Positions 48,066-58,949 of a stretch of 64,000 nt of DNA are shown one piece after another. Both the position numbers and the translations under genes were made by a program. The notes below the pieces were generated by a model. It saw nothing but the letters and a program-made list of their open reading frames with translations. It ran no database searches and had not been told where the DNA came from. Position 1 is the stretch's first letter. The number at the start of each line of letters is the position of its first letter. The DNA is from Sympetrum striolatum (Eukaryota; Arthropoda; Insecta; Odonata; Libellulidae): positions 68,886,841 to 68,950,840 of the forward strand of contig OX388349.1 in assembly GCA_947579665.1 (NCBI GenBank). The letters run 5' to 3'.

Positions 48066-48380
48066 ACTATATGTGTTTTCATACATTATTATGAGGGCGA
48101 TTATAATAATGGCCTGATTTCGAAAATGCTTTTTCGCATCTCAGCAATTTGTTTAATTTATGAAATTTAGTATTAAAAATATTATACTAGATTGTTGAAA
48201 ATTACATTGTTATATGTATCTGTTTGAGAGATGTTTATTATTCAATTATATAAAATATATATTGAATTAAATGTAACAGTGAAACGTTAAGCAATGAAAA
48301 CGTTTATTTCTGCCCACTATGGTTAACGAGAAACGTAAGTAATAACAGATAATCCTTTTTGTGAAAAATTAATATTCAAC

Positions 48381-49972
48381 ATTTTTAACTTAATCATGCA
48401 ATATTCAGTGATACGGTGCAGAAATTGCCAAATATTGCATTTAAAGGGGCATTTTTAAGCAAAGATACTACTGACAGTACAAGTGTTAGGTGCTGAAAGT
48501 ATATGGTAAGAGCTAACGATGGTGACTAGGGAATTAAGTAGGATTTGATTTAGCTTAGGTTTAACATAAAATTGTTTGAAGATATTTTAACAAAGAAGTG
48601 AAGAATATAAGAATTTCGGATTCTAAGGTAGGTGCTGATAATATTTTGGTCCATGCTGTGAAAAGAAATTAAAAGAAGTTATTACGCTCAAAGCTGAAGG
48701 TGAAGATGCCCTTGCAGCCAGTGAGGCTACACTTAGTCCAAGATGGCCATTCACTATTAATTGAATTAATTATATTAATTATTAATTGAACCTATAACTA
48801 CAAGTTTTCGCCCTTTCATTCAAAATATTTAAACATTTAAACTAATGCAAACAATTTTGCATTATATTCTATCTTATAACAGGGTGGAAAAAAACATTAC
48901 CTACTTGAAATGACGTTTTAAAACTGAGTTAAAAGAATTAATTGCCGTGAACCTCTTGCAGATAGACAGGTGCCTTCCAACTGACTGAAGCACACCGTCA
49001 TTATAGCAATCTTGTAGTTTTCATTAAAAGTACTACGACTGGGGTATCTCACCCGGTATTACCTTAGATGTATTTATATTGTGCAGGGGTGATTCCTGCT
49101 CTTGCTGGTTTTTTGTGCCCTTTTGTTGTCGTGATGTGAAGCAAGAAAGATAATAGTGAACGATACAATTAGTTTCATTTTCTTTTCATGTTTTAACTGA
49201 ACAATAATTCAGTAAATAAGTATGCCAAGGAACGGTATTAGAATATTGTCAATGATGTGCATTCAAACGTATTATTTATTTTACTACTTATGTAAAGTTC
49301 ACGGAAATGAAAGATTTCCTTGGGTTTTGGGTGTTACTGACGGAATTCAAATACTTATTGTTTATCCAAATAGTGGAAAGTACCACATATATAAAAATTG
49401 GAGAGAAATTTCAGTTAAAACGTACAAATTGTATCATCGGTTAAGGCTATAGACTCTTTCTTCTCTTTGGAGAATAGATTTGACTGGGAATTAAATTAAG
49501 TTGGTATTATTTATTGATTTAAAGAGCTGATATTTTTCATGTCGTACCACAGCACAAAAATCCACCGAAGTAAGTTCTACAACATAAAATTGGTTGCTAA
49601 GCTGCAGAAGTAAACTATATAATAAAAGTATCCTTAATAATTATTTACAATAAAATAAATATATATCTACCCACACTTGCAGAAATAATCCACAATATTT
49701 ATGAAAAACACGTGTAAATAAAACAACATTGCAGTCATTTTATGCTTAAAAAGATGACAAAGCCGCACTGAGCTCTGCAAAACAAAAACGTTGGAATAAA
49801 AGTCCCAAGTTACCCATTTTGTACTGATGGAAGTACAGCTATTGACTTCTCATTAACTGGCCATAATGCATTATAGACTTTCTAAAAGTTTATGCTATGT
49901 CGTTATCAAAATACGAACAAAGTTACCCCAAAAATGAATTGTCATCGAAAATGACTCCACGGTCTACACTAA
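48381..49972. other. Intergenic, no gene seen
   Basis: AT-rich, including a long AT palindrome-like stretch near 48755-48790. No gene was supported. Confidence 0.45.
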
Positions 49973-49980
49973 AGGTTCTA

Positions 49981-50348
49981 ACCTTTTAGCAACTGCGTAC
50001 CACTTGAAAGTTTTAGAAATTTCGGCGTACCAATAGTCCTATATTTTTAGAAACATTTTTTTATGTCGGAAAAGTGCCCAATAGCTTGTTTTATTTTAAT
50101 TAAATTACTAAGAAAACGTCAAATTTAATTATTAATGCATTTGTATTTCAGTTTTTTCAACCCTTTATCAAGACACCAATAAATATACCAATATAATTTT
50201 TTAAATTTTTATTTGAAAATACATACAGATATATGTATATTAATAACTTTTTTATGATTAGTATCGTCTCGCCTCAGTTAATGTAAGCTCGTATCACCCG
50301 CGCGTAGCATCTAAAAAGTTAAGCGTGCCACCGGTTGGGAACTCCTGT
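49981..50348. mobile_element. Non-autonomous hAT element (MITE)
   Basis: The 8-base target duplication TCTACACT is intact at 49973-49980 and 50349-50356. Ends are related: AAAGGTTCTAACCTTTTAGC on the left, and the reverse complement of the right end, ACAGGAGTTCCCAACCGGTG. Inside, GCGTACCAC on the left faces GCGTGCCACC on the right. 8-base duplications and 'GGTTCTCAACC'-type ends are hAT hallmarks. It is 368 bases long and carries no coding sequence. Confidence 0.85.
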
Positions 50349-50356
50349 TCTACACT

Positions 50357-51061
50357 TTCAAACAATATTCATTTAGTCTCCGAAAGCATAAAAGGATTAT
50401 AATTGGAAGCATACCCTTCTTATTTCATAATAATACAAATAATTACTTAAGTAATTAAGTTCATCTAACAATGACGCCTTTACTTCTGCATAAAGCATGG
50501 AAAAAATTTATACAATCGCACGTAGGAAAATCAATCATTGCGATAAATTATTGAAGTAAGACCCATTCGCTAATTATGCTCTAAATTTCTTCTATATGTA
50601 TTTATCAATAATCCTGCATGAATATATAAGCTTGTTTTATCTTCCATTGATTATATTACGATGTTTAGAAAATCAAAATAGACTAAGAACTAGCAGACTA
50701 CTATTTCTAGACAATGCGCACACGCATGGATGAGAAATTAGTCAAGCAAGTCAGTGGATTGAAAAAACCGAAGCAACTAAGCGATATCGTTTCGACGTAC
50801 TCTCACTCGTACGCGGAAAAGTTATAGAAACGCATAAATCTCTCAGATTCCGTTTCATTCGGAATATTGTCTTTCTGTGGAATTTTGGCAGCATTCATTC
50901 AATACGTAGAAAAGAGTAGCATTGGCCACGCGTGTAATGCTCCAAAAATTGTAAGTTTGTAGCACAGGATCTAACAATTCATAAAGTGACCAGTTTTTTC
51001 AGCTCTTTATAATATTGCCTTGTCATAAAACCAGCAAATCCGCAGTGCTTCCTGCAACATT
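50357..51061. other. Intergenic, no gene seen
   Basis: AT-rich; no feature supported. Confidence 0.45.
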
Positions 51062-51063
51062 TA

Positions 51064-52349
51064 GGGGAGACCGGGGCTGGTTTGCCGAGTTTTGTTTTCG
51101 GAATTTCTGTACTCATTTTGGTTTGACTTTTTGAAAAACGGTTTGCTTTGACATAAAGATACAACCCTTGAGCAAATATGGGAATTTTTTCATACATGAT
51201 AAAAATCAGGGAAAAAGTTATAAACAATCAAATGCGGCACCAAAAATCGGCCAACCAACCCCAGGGTAGGTTGGCCGAGTTTTGTAAAATAAGTGAAAGA
51301 TATCAAATGCATCAATGGAAAATATTTATTAGTGTAAAAAAGTTAGTGTACATAGTTTTTTAATATGTAGGTACGTAAAAAACTCCGCTCTTTACTTTTT
51401 AGTCTTTTTAAGATTTTTAGACTTAGCTTCGGCAGCTTTAGTGAACTTTTCATAGCTCTCTCGGCTTTCTTTTCCTCTGCCAGCGTACGCATACGTTTCC
51501 TTTCATTTTTCTCCTTCTCCAATGCTGCTTTAATTGGGGAATTGGTCAAAATTTCGGTCAATCGGCGTTTACGATCTTGACGCTTCTTTGAATCAGTTCG
51601 TGCACTCGCCTTGGGGACAGGTCTGACGTCTTCAGGGAGGCTTACATCTGCAGCAGATTTTATGCTGATGGACGAGTTTTGTTCAGGGTTGGGTCGATCT
51701 GTGACAAATCCTGCCTGGAACTCCTCAGGAGGAAAAATTTCAGGATTGAAAGGGCACACGCCAGAGACTCTGAAACCAGCTCGAATATTGTTCGGTATGC
51801 AGGCGAGTGGGAATGCACTGGCTACGATTCCCGGAATGTCGTAGATGGTCATTCTTTTGCCATGGTTGTTCGTCATCCACGCATCAGAGTAGGTATTTAC
51901 GATTTTTTTTAAATGGACCTAGTTTTTTTAAATTTACAACTCGGCCAACCAGCCCCACACAAAACTCGGCCAACCTACCCCAATGAATGTTTTCGAGAAC
52001 AATCACGGTTTACAAAATCAAAAGTGAGGTTACCCTGGAAACTGATATACCATTTTGTAGGGTTTTGAATGCCCATTCCAGCGGTACCACGTTTTTTGAA
52101 ATCGGATGGAAATTGACTCGTGTTACGAAGATTACTTTACAAGAACAGAATTTTACTCACCAGTGTCGAAAAAAGAAAAACCGTGCTCCTGTGCAAACGG
52201 CAACACGAAAACACCTGAAATTACGTCGGTGCATGGACGAACTAATAACCCACCAAAATCACTATAGATGTCGCAACTGTGCCCAAATGTCTTTTTAAAA
52301 AAGACACTCGGCCAACCTGCCCCTTCGGCCAACCAGCCCCGGTCTCCCC
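51064..52349. mobile_element. Pogo-like DNA transposon with TA target duplication
   Basis: Terminal inverted repeats are almost perfect: GGGGAGACCGGGGCTGGTT plus xGCCGA at 51064-51088 and, in reverse complement, 52325-52349 (one mismatch in 25). TA flanks both ends (51062-51063 and 52350-52351). Inside is a second inverted pair, GGTAGGTTGGCCGAGTTTTG (51265) facing its exact complement near 51961-51980, just outside the transposase fragment. At 1286 bases with only a C-terminal transposase piece, it is an internally deleted copy. Confidence 0.9.
51343..51918 (-). pseudogene. Pogo/Tigger-like transposase, C-terminal fragment
   Basis: The minus-strand frame opens around 51918 (YSDAWMTNNHGKRMTIYDIP) and runs through GIVASAFPLACIPNNIRAGF and RVSGVCPFNPEIFPPEEFQ to a basic, coiled tail ending at 51343. 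The 'H.GK.MTIYDIPG' and 'GF...GI.PFN..IF..(D/E)EF' motifs are the region just after the DDE catalytic core in pogo-type (DDE_1) transposases. The DNA-binding and catalytic parts are missing although about 190 codons stay open. It lies wholly inside the TIR-bounded element. Confidence 0.85.
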
Positions 52350-52563
52350 TACAGTACAATCGACATTGGGAGCTCAGTTGACATTCATGCATTCTCAAGA
52401 CAAGTCTACGAAACCTAAGTCGGTTAGCTTCCCTGCTAAAATCAGGCAAGAAAGAATGATTTTATAATTTCATTAGCTCGTTCATATCCACAATATAAGA
52501 TAATTAATATGATTGACATACGATCTGGTTATTATGGTCCTGTAGTAATAAGATTGTGGGTGT

Positions 52564-53334
52564 GGGTGACTTTGGTCATGCCCAGGAACAGCCAGGAACA
52601 AGGAACAATAAAATTCGGTGGTAGGCGTTTGTATCAATAGTATGATGAAAATAGCTTAAAAGAAGTATTATACGAAGTCAAGAGTGGAAAATAACATAAC
52701 ATAATTAAAATATAAATACATAATAAAATTAGGAAGGCATCAGAATAGAACCAGGTCCCGAGAAACACTGCAAGGTAAGCTTACCAGGAAACATTTGAAG
52801 AAAGTCGAAGGCCTAACAGCGCTTCTTCATGAAGAGATTAAATTAGTGGAAGTGCTGTTGAAGTTTCCTATAAGTGTCCGTGATATCCAAATTTTAGTGC
52901 AAAATTATTTGAACAGTAAAAGGTAAATGTCCAGTTCTTTGACAATAATAATTGCCCATGAATTGATTGGGTTTAGGAATTCATTAGTAAAAACAAAACA
53001 ATGATTCTAAGGCTTGAGAAAAATGTTAAGAGTTCGAGTGCTAGTGAGTACAATTCTTGTATAAGAATATATCAATATTTTTCTTTTTTTGAAAGAAAAA
53101 TAAAACATCTAAAGGGAGTTTATTTTTCCTCTTGAAAATCTAAAAATAAAGTGAAACGTGAATAAAATAAAAACTTTTTCTGAGTAACTTTACACATATA
53201 TCTGCATCTATTAAACAGTATCTGAATTTTAATGATAATTGAAACATTACAAAAATTAATTTTCGTATTATTAGTCATATAATTAATTTTATGGACGATA
53301 AGTAGAAAAAAATACTTAGTGACCAAAGTCACCC
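52564..53334. repeat. Second pogo-type element, inverted ends
   Basis: GGGTGACTTTGGTCA (52564-52578) is matched perfectly by its reverse complement at 53320-53334. The interval contains the transposase-like frame at 52742-52927. A further related end, GCCGAAATCACCCC, lies at 54553-54566, so the original element may have extended past the retrotransposon inserted at 53.4 kb. Boundaries are uncertain. Confidence 0.5.
52742..52927 (+). pseudogene. Pogo-type transposase N-terminal fragment
   Basis: The frame reads RETLQGKLTRKHLKKVEGLT, then ALLHEEIKLVEVLLKFPISV, then RDIQILVQNYLNSKR and a stop. The pattern 'TL..KL......K.GG.T.L...EE..LVE.L.....P.....(V/I)..LVQ.YL' matches the helix-turn-helix/CENP-B-like N-terminal region of pogo-type transposases. 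Catalytic parts are absent. Recognition is by pattern; a profile search would settle it. Confidence 0.5.
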
Positions 53335-53404
53335 CATAGGCTGGGGCGGCATCATCCACTATTCTTAATTTCTTTAAATAAATTCTGTTGCCTCAAAAAA
53401 AAAT

Positions 53405-54478
53405 AATATTATTTTTATGAATAAGGTTAACCTTACAAGTACGTACAAAGTTAATTACTCGCTGTATTCAATTCGACGTTTAGGAAATCTCCTCTCCCCC
53501 TCAGCAAAATTATTACTTGTAAACTCATTAGTTATGCCTCACTTCGACTACTGCGATATAGTCTATCAGGATCTGTCAGGGGAATTAGCAATAAAATTGC
53601 AGCGCATGCAAAAATCTGCCGTGAGGTTTATTTTAAACTTAAAAAAGTACGATCACGTTTCGGAATATTACTCCACGCTATCTTTGCTAAAACTAGATTT
53701 GAATCGGAAGCATCACATTTTGTTTAGCACCAATAGATTTTTAGCAACAATATCACCTAAATATATTAACTCCTTATTCACATCTTTGGATTCCATTCAT
53801 GACCGCAAAACGAGAGGTTGCGAGAAACTCTTGATTCCCCAGCACAGAACTGAAATGTTCCATAAATCGTTTACAGTCACAGCTAGCAACCTCTGGAACA
53901 CACTTCCCCAGGAAATAAAATACCTATCTTCCGTCTCCAGCTTCAAGAGTAAATGCCACAATCATCTTAACCATACAAAGCAGAACTTAATGTTTATATG
54001 TTCAGTATGTCAATTATGTTTATATAATTTAACATAGTTAACATAACATAATTTAAAAACTAGTTTAAGCTAGTTAGAACTCCATAACTCATTTCCATAT
54101 TAGTTATACTTTTGTATCAGAAATTTATGTTAATATGTTATAATTTTCTCTTTTTTGTACATTCTAATGACTTTTTTTCTTGTCTGAATAGCTCTTTTAT
54201 CTACTACCATATTTGAATTTAGTTTTCTAACTGTAGGTTACGAAGGTTTTTCACACCCCCCTTCCTGAGGGTGTTTTCCTGCAGTGGAAATTTTTTCCTT
54301 TGCTCTTAGCTTAGTTTTTTTAATTCTAGATAGTATTTTTTTCTCTTTACTTTTGCAATCTATCTCTTTCTTTTTGTTCTCACATGACAAAGGTTTAGGT
54401 GTAAGAAGAGACTTGATAGCCTCAATCTCACCCTGAATAAAGTCCTTTATTATTATTTTTATTATTATTATTAAAACC
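53405..54478 (+). mobile_element. 5'-truncated non-LTR retrotransposon (CR1/Jockey-type), fairly young
   Basis: Contains an open frame for the end of the reverse transcriptase protein, then an untranslated tail ending in an (ATT)n tract (54446-54472). The tail matches the remnants at 33.9 kb (minus) and 31.8 kb (plus). It is inserted next to, or inside, the pogo-type element with GGGTGACTTTGGTCA ends. The intact 206-codon frame indicates recent insertion. Confidence 0.85.
53417..54037 (+). CDS. Retrotransposon reverse transcriptase, C-terminal part (206 aa, truncated)
   Basis: Shows the conserved post-palm region of LINE proteins: NYSLYSIRRLGNLLSPSAKL, LVNSLVMPHFDYCDIVYQDL, KLQRMQKSAVRFILNLKKYD, then a 'RKTRGCEKLLIPQHRTEMF' segment and SFTVTASNLWNTLPQEIKYL. 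This is the thumb and C-terminal part found in CR1/Jockey-type elements. The catalytic FADD region is missing because of 5' truncation. It is part of a mobile element, not a host gene, and has no promoter of its own. Confidence 0.85.
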   Translation: MNKVNLTSTYKVNYSLYSIRRLGNLLSPSAKLLLVNSLVMPHFDYCDIVYQDLSGELAIKLQRMQKSAVRFILNLKKYDHVSEYYSTLSLLKLDLNRKHHILFSTNRFLATISPKYINSLFTSLDSIHDRKTRGCEKLLIPQHRTEMFHKSFTVTASNLWNTLPQEIKYLSSVSSFKSKCHNHLNHTKQNLMFICSVCQLCLYNLT

Positions 54479-54549
54479 TCCATTTAATTTAAGTCTTCTG
54501 TGTACAAAGAATGTACTTGCATGGAGAAGTATTAAAGAAAACTCTTAAA

Positions 54550-55405
54550 AGCGGCCGAAATCACCCCATTCTACGTATATGTTGAGTGCATGTTTTGGAT
54601 GGATACCGGGGAGATCTATGTAAATTAGATCTTATTATAATGTTGCGGTTCTCGAATATTGTCATTGGCTAGTGATTATAATTTGGAATTTTTGTTTGTG
54701 TTTAACGTCTGAGATGAGGGATTGAGGTTAGAATTGGGTTGTACATAGACAATGATTGGAGCTGCCGCCAGAAGAAATTCTACGTGCAGAATCTTTGCTA
54801 AATAAATACACTCAGGAATACAGAGGCGAGCTTATTTTAAGCAACATTTATTTTAGACACACGAAAATAAAATTTTGGATATCTTAGAATGTGTGTGGAA
54901 TAAATTTCAGGTTAAAGAATATAGATACTCTTAGGGTAAAAAATAAGCTACAAAGGATTTTACATTTTAAAAAATTTAACCTAAAACATATTTGTAGAAG
55001 TGTAATGATGGAATGAGCTTTGTTCACATTAATACCTAGGCAATGTAAATATTCCGTTTTCTTTGCGTCCTCTATCGAGCGTGTGCTACACTGTGCATCG
55101 GTAGAACCGATTTACTACTAAGGACATTAGAATCATCAAAGGAGTTAGTATTGGTATTCAAATTCCTCGATATTATCCAGGATAAAAATTACCGATTCGT
55201 ACATGTTTGTGGATTTATTTCAATAGTCATCCAATGTTAGTTATTTCCGTTCATAAATTACTATCATTAGATTTTTGTTACCTTATAAACCTTTTAAACT
55301 TAATACATTATTTAATTTTATATTCTGTATTTAGTGGTTTTATTCTAAATTTGTACCAAATTTGGAAAGTAATCTTAAGAATAAAATTTATAGCAGTCAG
55401 TTAAT
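54550..55405. other. Intergenic, with remnant of duplicated-block flank
   Basis: Holds a stretch (54884-54932, TAGAATGTGTGTGGAATAAA then TTTCAGGTTAAAGAATATAG) that recurs after copy 2 at 57463-57512. Otherwise AT-rich with no gene. Confidence 0.55.
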
Positions 55406-55979
55406 AGAGATTCTTTCTTCAATTTCGATCGCTGAAGCAAAACCAATAAAGGTCACTTCCGTTATTATAAAAATAAGAAACATCCGGTAAATATACGACC
55501 GAGTAATGACAAATTTGATGGTTAAAAGCAAAAACATAGCAAGAAAGCTTATTTTTTAGTTTCAATCGTCAAATAAACCAGTTATGATAGAAATACAATC
55601 TCTCTTACATACTGTCTCACTAAAATAGTGAAAGAAAAATCGCAGGACTTAGGAAAAATCCAATTAATTTCATGGAAACGTATTAATTTATGGGGTCTAA
55701 CGTAAGGATTACAATTGGGCTTCGTATACTTTATATATCTAACACTTACTGCTGCACAGAAAAGATTCCCTTGAGTTTTGATGGCTTTGGTGGTTAGTAT
55801 TTCATTGTCATTCATATATCCATAGTGAGAACCACTTTTTGAGGGCAGTAAAAAATTGATACATACCCATAAAATGATTCTCCAAGTTATTAGTTCGTAA
55901 GCTGGGCTCCTAGGTGGCTACGAAATAATTTTTTTCGTCGTCAAGAAGACAATATTTAAATAAATTCCGCGAAATAGCC

Positions 55980-56255
55980 GAAAAGTGAGAATGGCGTCAG
56001 CGGATACAGACTCCGTAGGGAAACCCGAATTAGCGAGAAATGACGCACCCCAAACCTAGTTAATTCGCGCAACAGAAGAGCGGAAATCCTCCCTCTTAAC
56101 GAAGATGATCAATGTATTCTAAGGTCAATAACTCTTACAGGAAAAGTGCACTTTCAAGGGCAAGTAGGCCGCGAGTCGAGGGGCGGGGACGTTAAATCAT
56201 TCGGATTGGCTGGATTTGAAAGAGGTCGGAGGACGCCGCTGCTTATACTCGCAGC
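55980..56255 (+). promoter_or_regulatory. Conserved promoter of the second paralogue
   Basis: GGGGCGGGG at 56180-56188, ATTGG at 56205-56209 and the TATA-like TTATACTCGCAGC at 56243-56255 lie in the same order and spacing as in copy 1. Nearly every base from about 56140 to the ATG agrees with copy 1. Confidence 0.7.
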
Positions 56256-56330
56256 TTTTCAAGAACCTCGTCAAAACCTGCGAAAGTGTTGATTACTGAG
56301 GTCTTCTCTCTAAAAACTACGGAAGGAAGA

Positions 56331-56768
56331 ATGGGGACCACGAGGAGTAACCCTCTTTCCAGTTGGGTGGTAATTCTGGTGATTTCAACGACCGTATTAC
56401 ACGAGTGTGAGGCGTACAATCCCTTCTGGAGCAATTTCTTCGTGGTGCTTCCATATAGACCCACTATCAACCAAGCCAACGACTATCCTATGCAGAAAAA
56501 TCACGATGTGGGAGTTGAGAGTGGGTTGAAGAGTGTGGAATCCAAGCGCAATCCCATTCAGACGCCTGCAGATACGTTGTTCTCTCGGAGATTTCCCGAA
56601 GACCTCCTCCACATAAAGAGAAGCACAAAAATCGATGCCATCATTTTTCCGAATGAGTTGTCCACGAATGGTAACGATCCAGAAGAGGTGACCTTCAGCA
56701 GTATTATCGGTGCCCCGGATAGGCGATGCCCACCTGGGCAGAGGTTCGAAAGCGGACGTTGCAGATAA
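56331..56768 (+). CDS. Secreted precursor-like protein with C-terminal Cys loop, paralogue 2, 145 aa
   Basis: Same length as paralogue 1, no gaps, about 113 of 145 residues identical by eye. It has a signal peptide (hydrophobic core 12-23), the mature start YNPFWSNFFVVLPYRP and all four dibasic sites (KR 72, RR 86, KR 96, RR 131), ending CPPGQRFESGRCR. Differences concentrate between residues 46 and 130. No AATAAA was found close by; an ATTAAA variant sits at 57046-57051. Intact frame and promoter suggest both copies work. The start was chosen as for paralogue 1. The family was not recognised; the function is unknown. Confidence 0.88.
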   Translation: MGTTRSNPLSSWVVILVISTTVLHECEAYNPFWSNFFVVLPYRPTINQANDYPMQKNHDVGVESGLKSVESKRNPIQTPADTLFSRRFPEDLLHIKRSTKIDAIIFPNELSTNGNDPEEVTFSSIIGAPDRRCPPGQRFESGRCR

Positions 56769-57400
56769 CTCTGTGCGGTGCATGAATTTTTACTTTGCTG
56801 CTGCGAACTGTGACTATCAATGTCCGTTGGTGTTATTATTTATGTGGTGATGAAACGGTCGGTAGTTGTTCTGAGGTGCATAGAAAGAATGCATGTGCTG
56901 CGCCGAGAATATTATATGTGACTGAACCAACTTCTGCTGAATGTCTTAATGCAGGTTTGAGTGTCGAAAGTTCCTTGTCTCAGCGAAATTTTTATCCTGA
57001 TATTGTTGAGTTTTTATTTGAAAGTGTCATAATTTATTTGTTGAAATTAAATTTAATATGTTGTCATACTTAAGGGAGCCTTTGAAATAATTCCTTAATT
57101 TTAAAAATGCTTGTTTTCATCTCACTGGGTTGAGAAGGCTAGAAAACTAAAGATTCTAATGCTAAATTCCACATTTTACTGAAATTTAGTTGATAGATAT
57201 ATTACATTTAATTGTTGAAAATATTATTGTTATATTTATTCGTTGTAGAGGAGTTTATTCTTCAAATATAATAAATTCGTATTTAATGAAATGGAAAAGT
57301 GAAACATTAATCATTAAGATTGCTCATTTCTTTCCACTGAAATTAACGAAAAAAGTTATTAATATCAGGTTACATATTTTGTTAAAAATTAACATTTAAA

Positions 57401-58940
57401 CACATTTTAGCTAAATGTAAACCTAATATACCTAAGATCTACGAAACATCAATTTTAGATGTGTTAGAATGTGTGTAGAATAAATTTCAGGTGGATGAAT
57501 ATGAATACTCTGAGAGTGATAATTACGCTTCAATTTACATTTCCAACTTCTGAAATTCCATTCTGTCGATTTAAAAGGTAGGAGTAACATTGGTGAAGTA
57601 GACTTTTGAGCTTAAATATTAGAATAATTTCCAATATTTCAAAGACGGCGTGAGAATGCTGAATTATTGCATCTTTGTCCAATATTGTGGATAGATTCAC
57701 CATCGTATACCAACTGCTAAAGTTACATCATCATTTATAAGTATGTCTATTGAGATTCTATAATGTAGTTTCTCGCAAGCAGGAATAAGCACACATCCTG
57801 TTATCAAAGGTTTTATGTGCACGTGTAGCAAAGAAACCACATTTTTAATCTTTGCGTTGTTTAGCCATAAGGCCAAGAGACGAGTTGTTTCATTTCACTA
57901 AAAAATAAACGAAGCGGAAACTATAAATTAGAAAAGATTTTCATGAGTGCCCCAATTTGGGGTCATGCGGTATATATCAATGATAGGAAGAAAGAAGCCT
58001 TTAAATTAATCATTCTATCTGGAGTATGAATAACAAAGACTGAATGCAAAATAAAATCTAAACTATGGAAGTTAAGAACTAAATCAGAAGGAGCAGATTA
58101 ATTTAAAAAGATTTAATTAAGAAAAACGTTTACGATTACTTTCCTCTTCGATAGAGTATGAAAAGAAATTTCGACGGTCACGTTTCAAAATATTTGGCTT
58201 ACGAATTTGCATGACCTAATCGGATGATGAAATCACCATGAAGCAAGTATATAGCTCCCCTCTTAGTTTATAATATACATATCAGTGGCTTTATCCTTCT
58301 TTCTTCAGCTTCCGATTTAGACTTAAAATGTATATCCACTTTATTTCCTATTATATTGCTCTCTTTTCATATATGGCTGCATTATAACCAAAAATACCAC
58401 CACCAAACTATTCTCAGTTAAATGTTACCTTTAAAATGAAACAAAGTCACAGTATTCAGTTCTTGAGGATGTTCATTGATATCGTTACTGTTGTTAAGCA
58501 AGATATGAATGCTAAATTATCGCAGACATATATTCACATAATAAAGAAAACGTTCACGTTATTGTTTACGTTCAAAAGAGCATTGAAATCTTTATACAAT
58601 CTTAGTATAAAGAAATTAATCTACGAAGGACTACTAATTGTTTATAAAACCGAATAATGAACACTGGTGAAAGTTTCAGAAAAATGTATCACAAATAAAC
58701 TGAATATTTATCTGAACACTACAACGTAGTAAAACTTGTCTCTTGCTTATATACAGATTTAAAAGCAAAGCTGGATGCTCTCTTACTTCAAGGTAGCTTT
58801 CTGAAAGAAGCTGAGCATATTCAGTAGAAGTAATAGCATTACCCACAACAAGGAAACTTGAAAACATAAATACCGCGCAGACATAAAACCGTGTAACACA
58901 AAGTTAATTCGAGTTTCACAGAGGTGCTGCCTCTGTATAG
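57401..58940. other. Intergenic, no gene seen
   Basis: AT-rich; contains the second copy of the flank repeat (57463-57512). No coding exon was supported. Confidence 0.5.
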
Positions 58941-58949
58941 AACCGGCAA

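Larger units (their letters stand above)
45730..48380 (+). repeat. Duplicated block, copy 1 (carries the first paralogue)
   Basis: Sequence on both sides of the coding region aligns with 55410-57400. Landmarks: GATCGCCGCAGCGACAACGA (45779) versus GATCGCTGAAGCAAAACCAA (55428); GTCAGCGGATACAGACTC shared upstream; GATATTGTTGAGTTTTTATT shared downstream; and a TTAACGA...GTAATAA-type match near 48330 and 57350. Copy 1 is longer because of local repeats at 46071-46365 and a second copy of the TACCTACCCA...GGTGGCAACGAAA module (46590 and 46830). Confidence 0.8.
55410..57400 (+). repeat. Duplicated block, copy 2 (carries the second paralogue)
   Basis: Aligns with 45730-48380 over the upstream region, gene and 3' flank; it lacks the local tandem repeats present in copy 1. 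The two copies lie in the same orientation about 9 kb apart. Confidence 0.8.

Noticed and set aside
56795..57073. 92-codon frame behind paralogue 2 as a separate gene
   Set aside because: It has no ATG start, corresponds to the 3' flank of copy 1, and the two copies differ there by frame-breaking indels.
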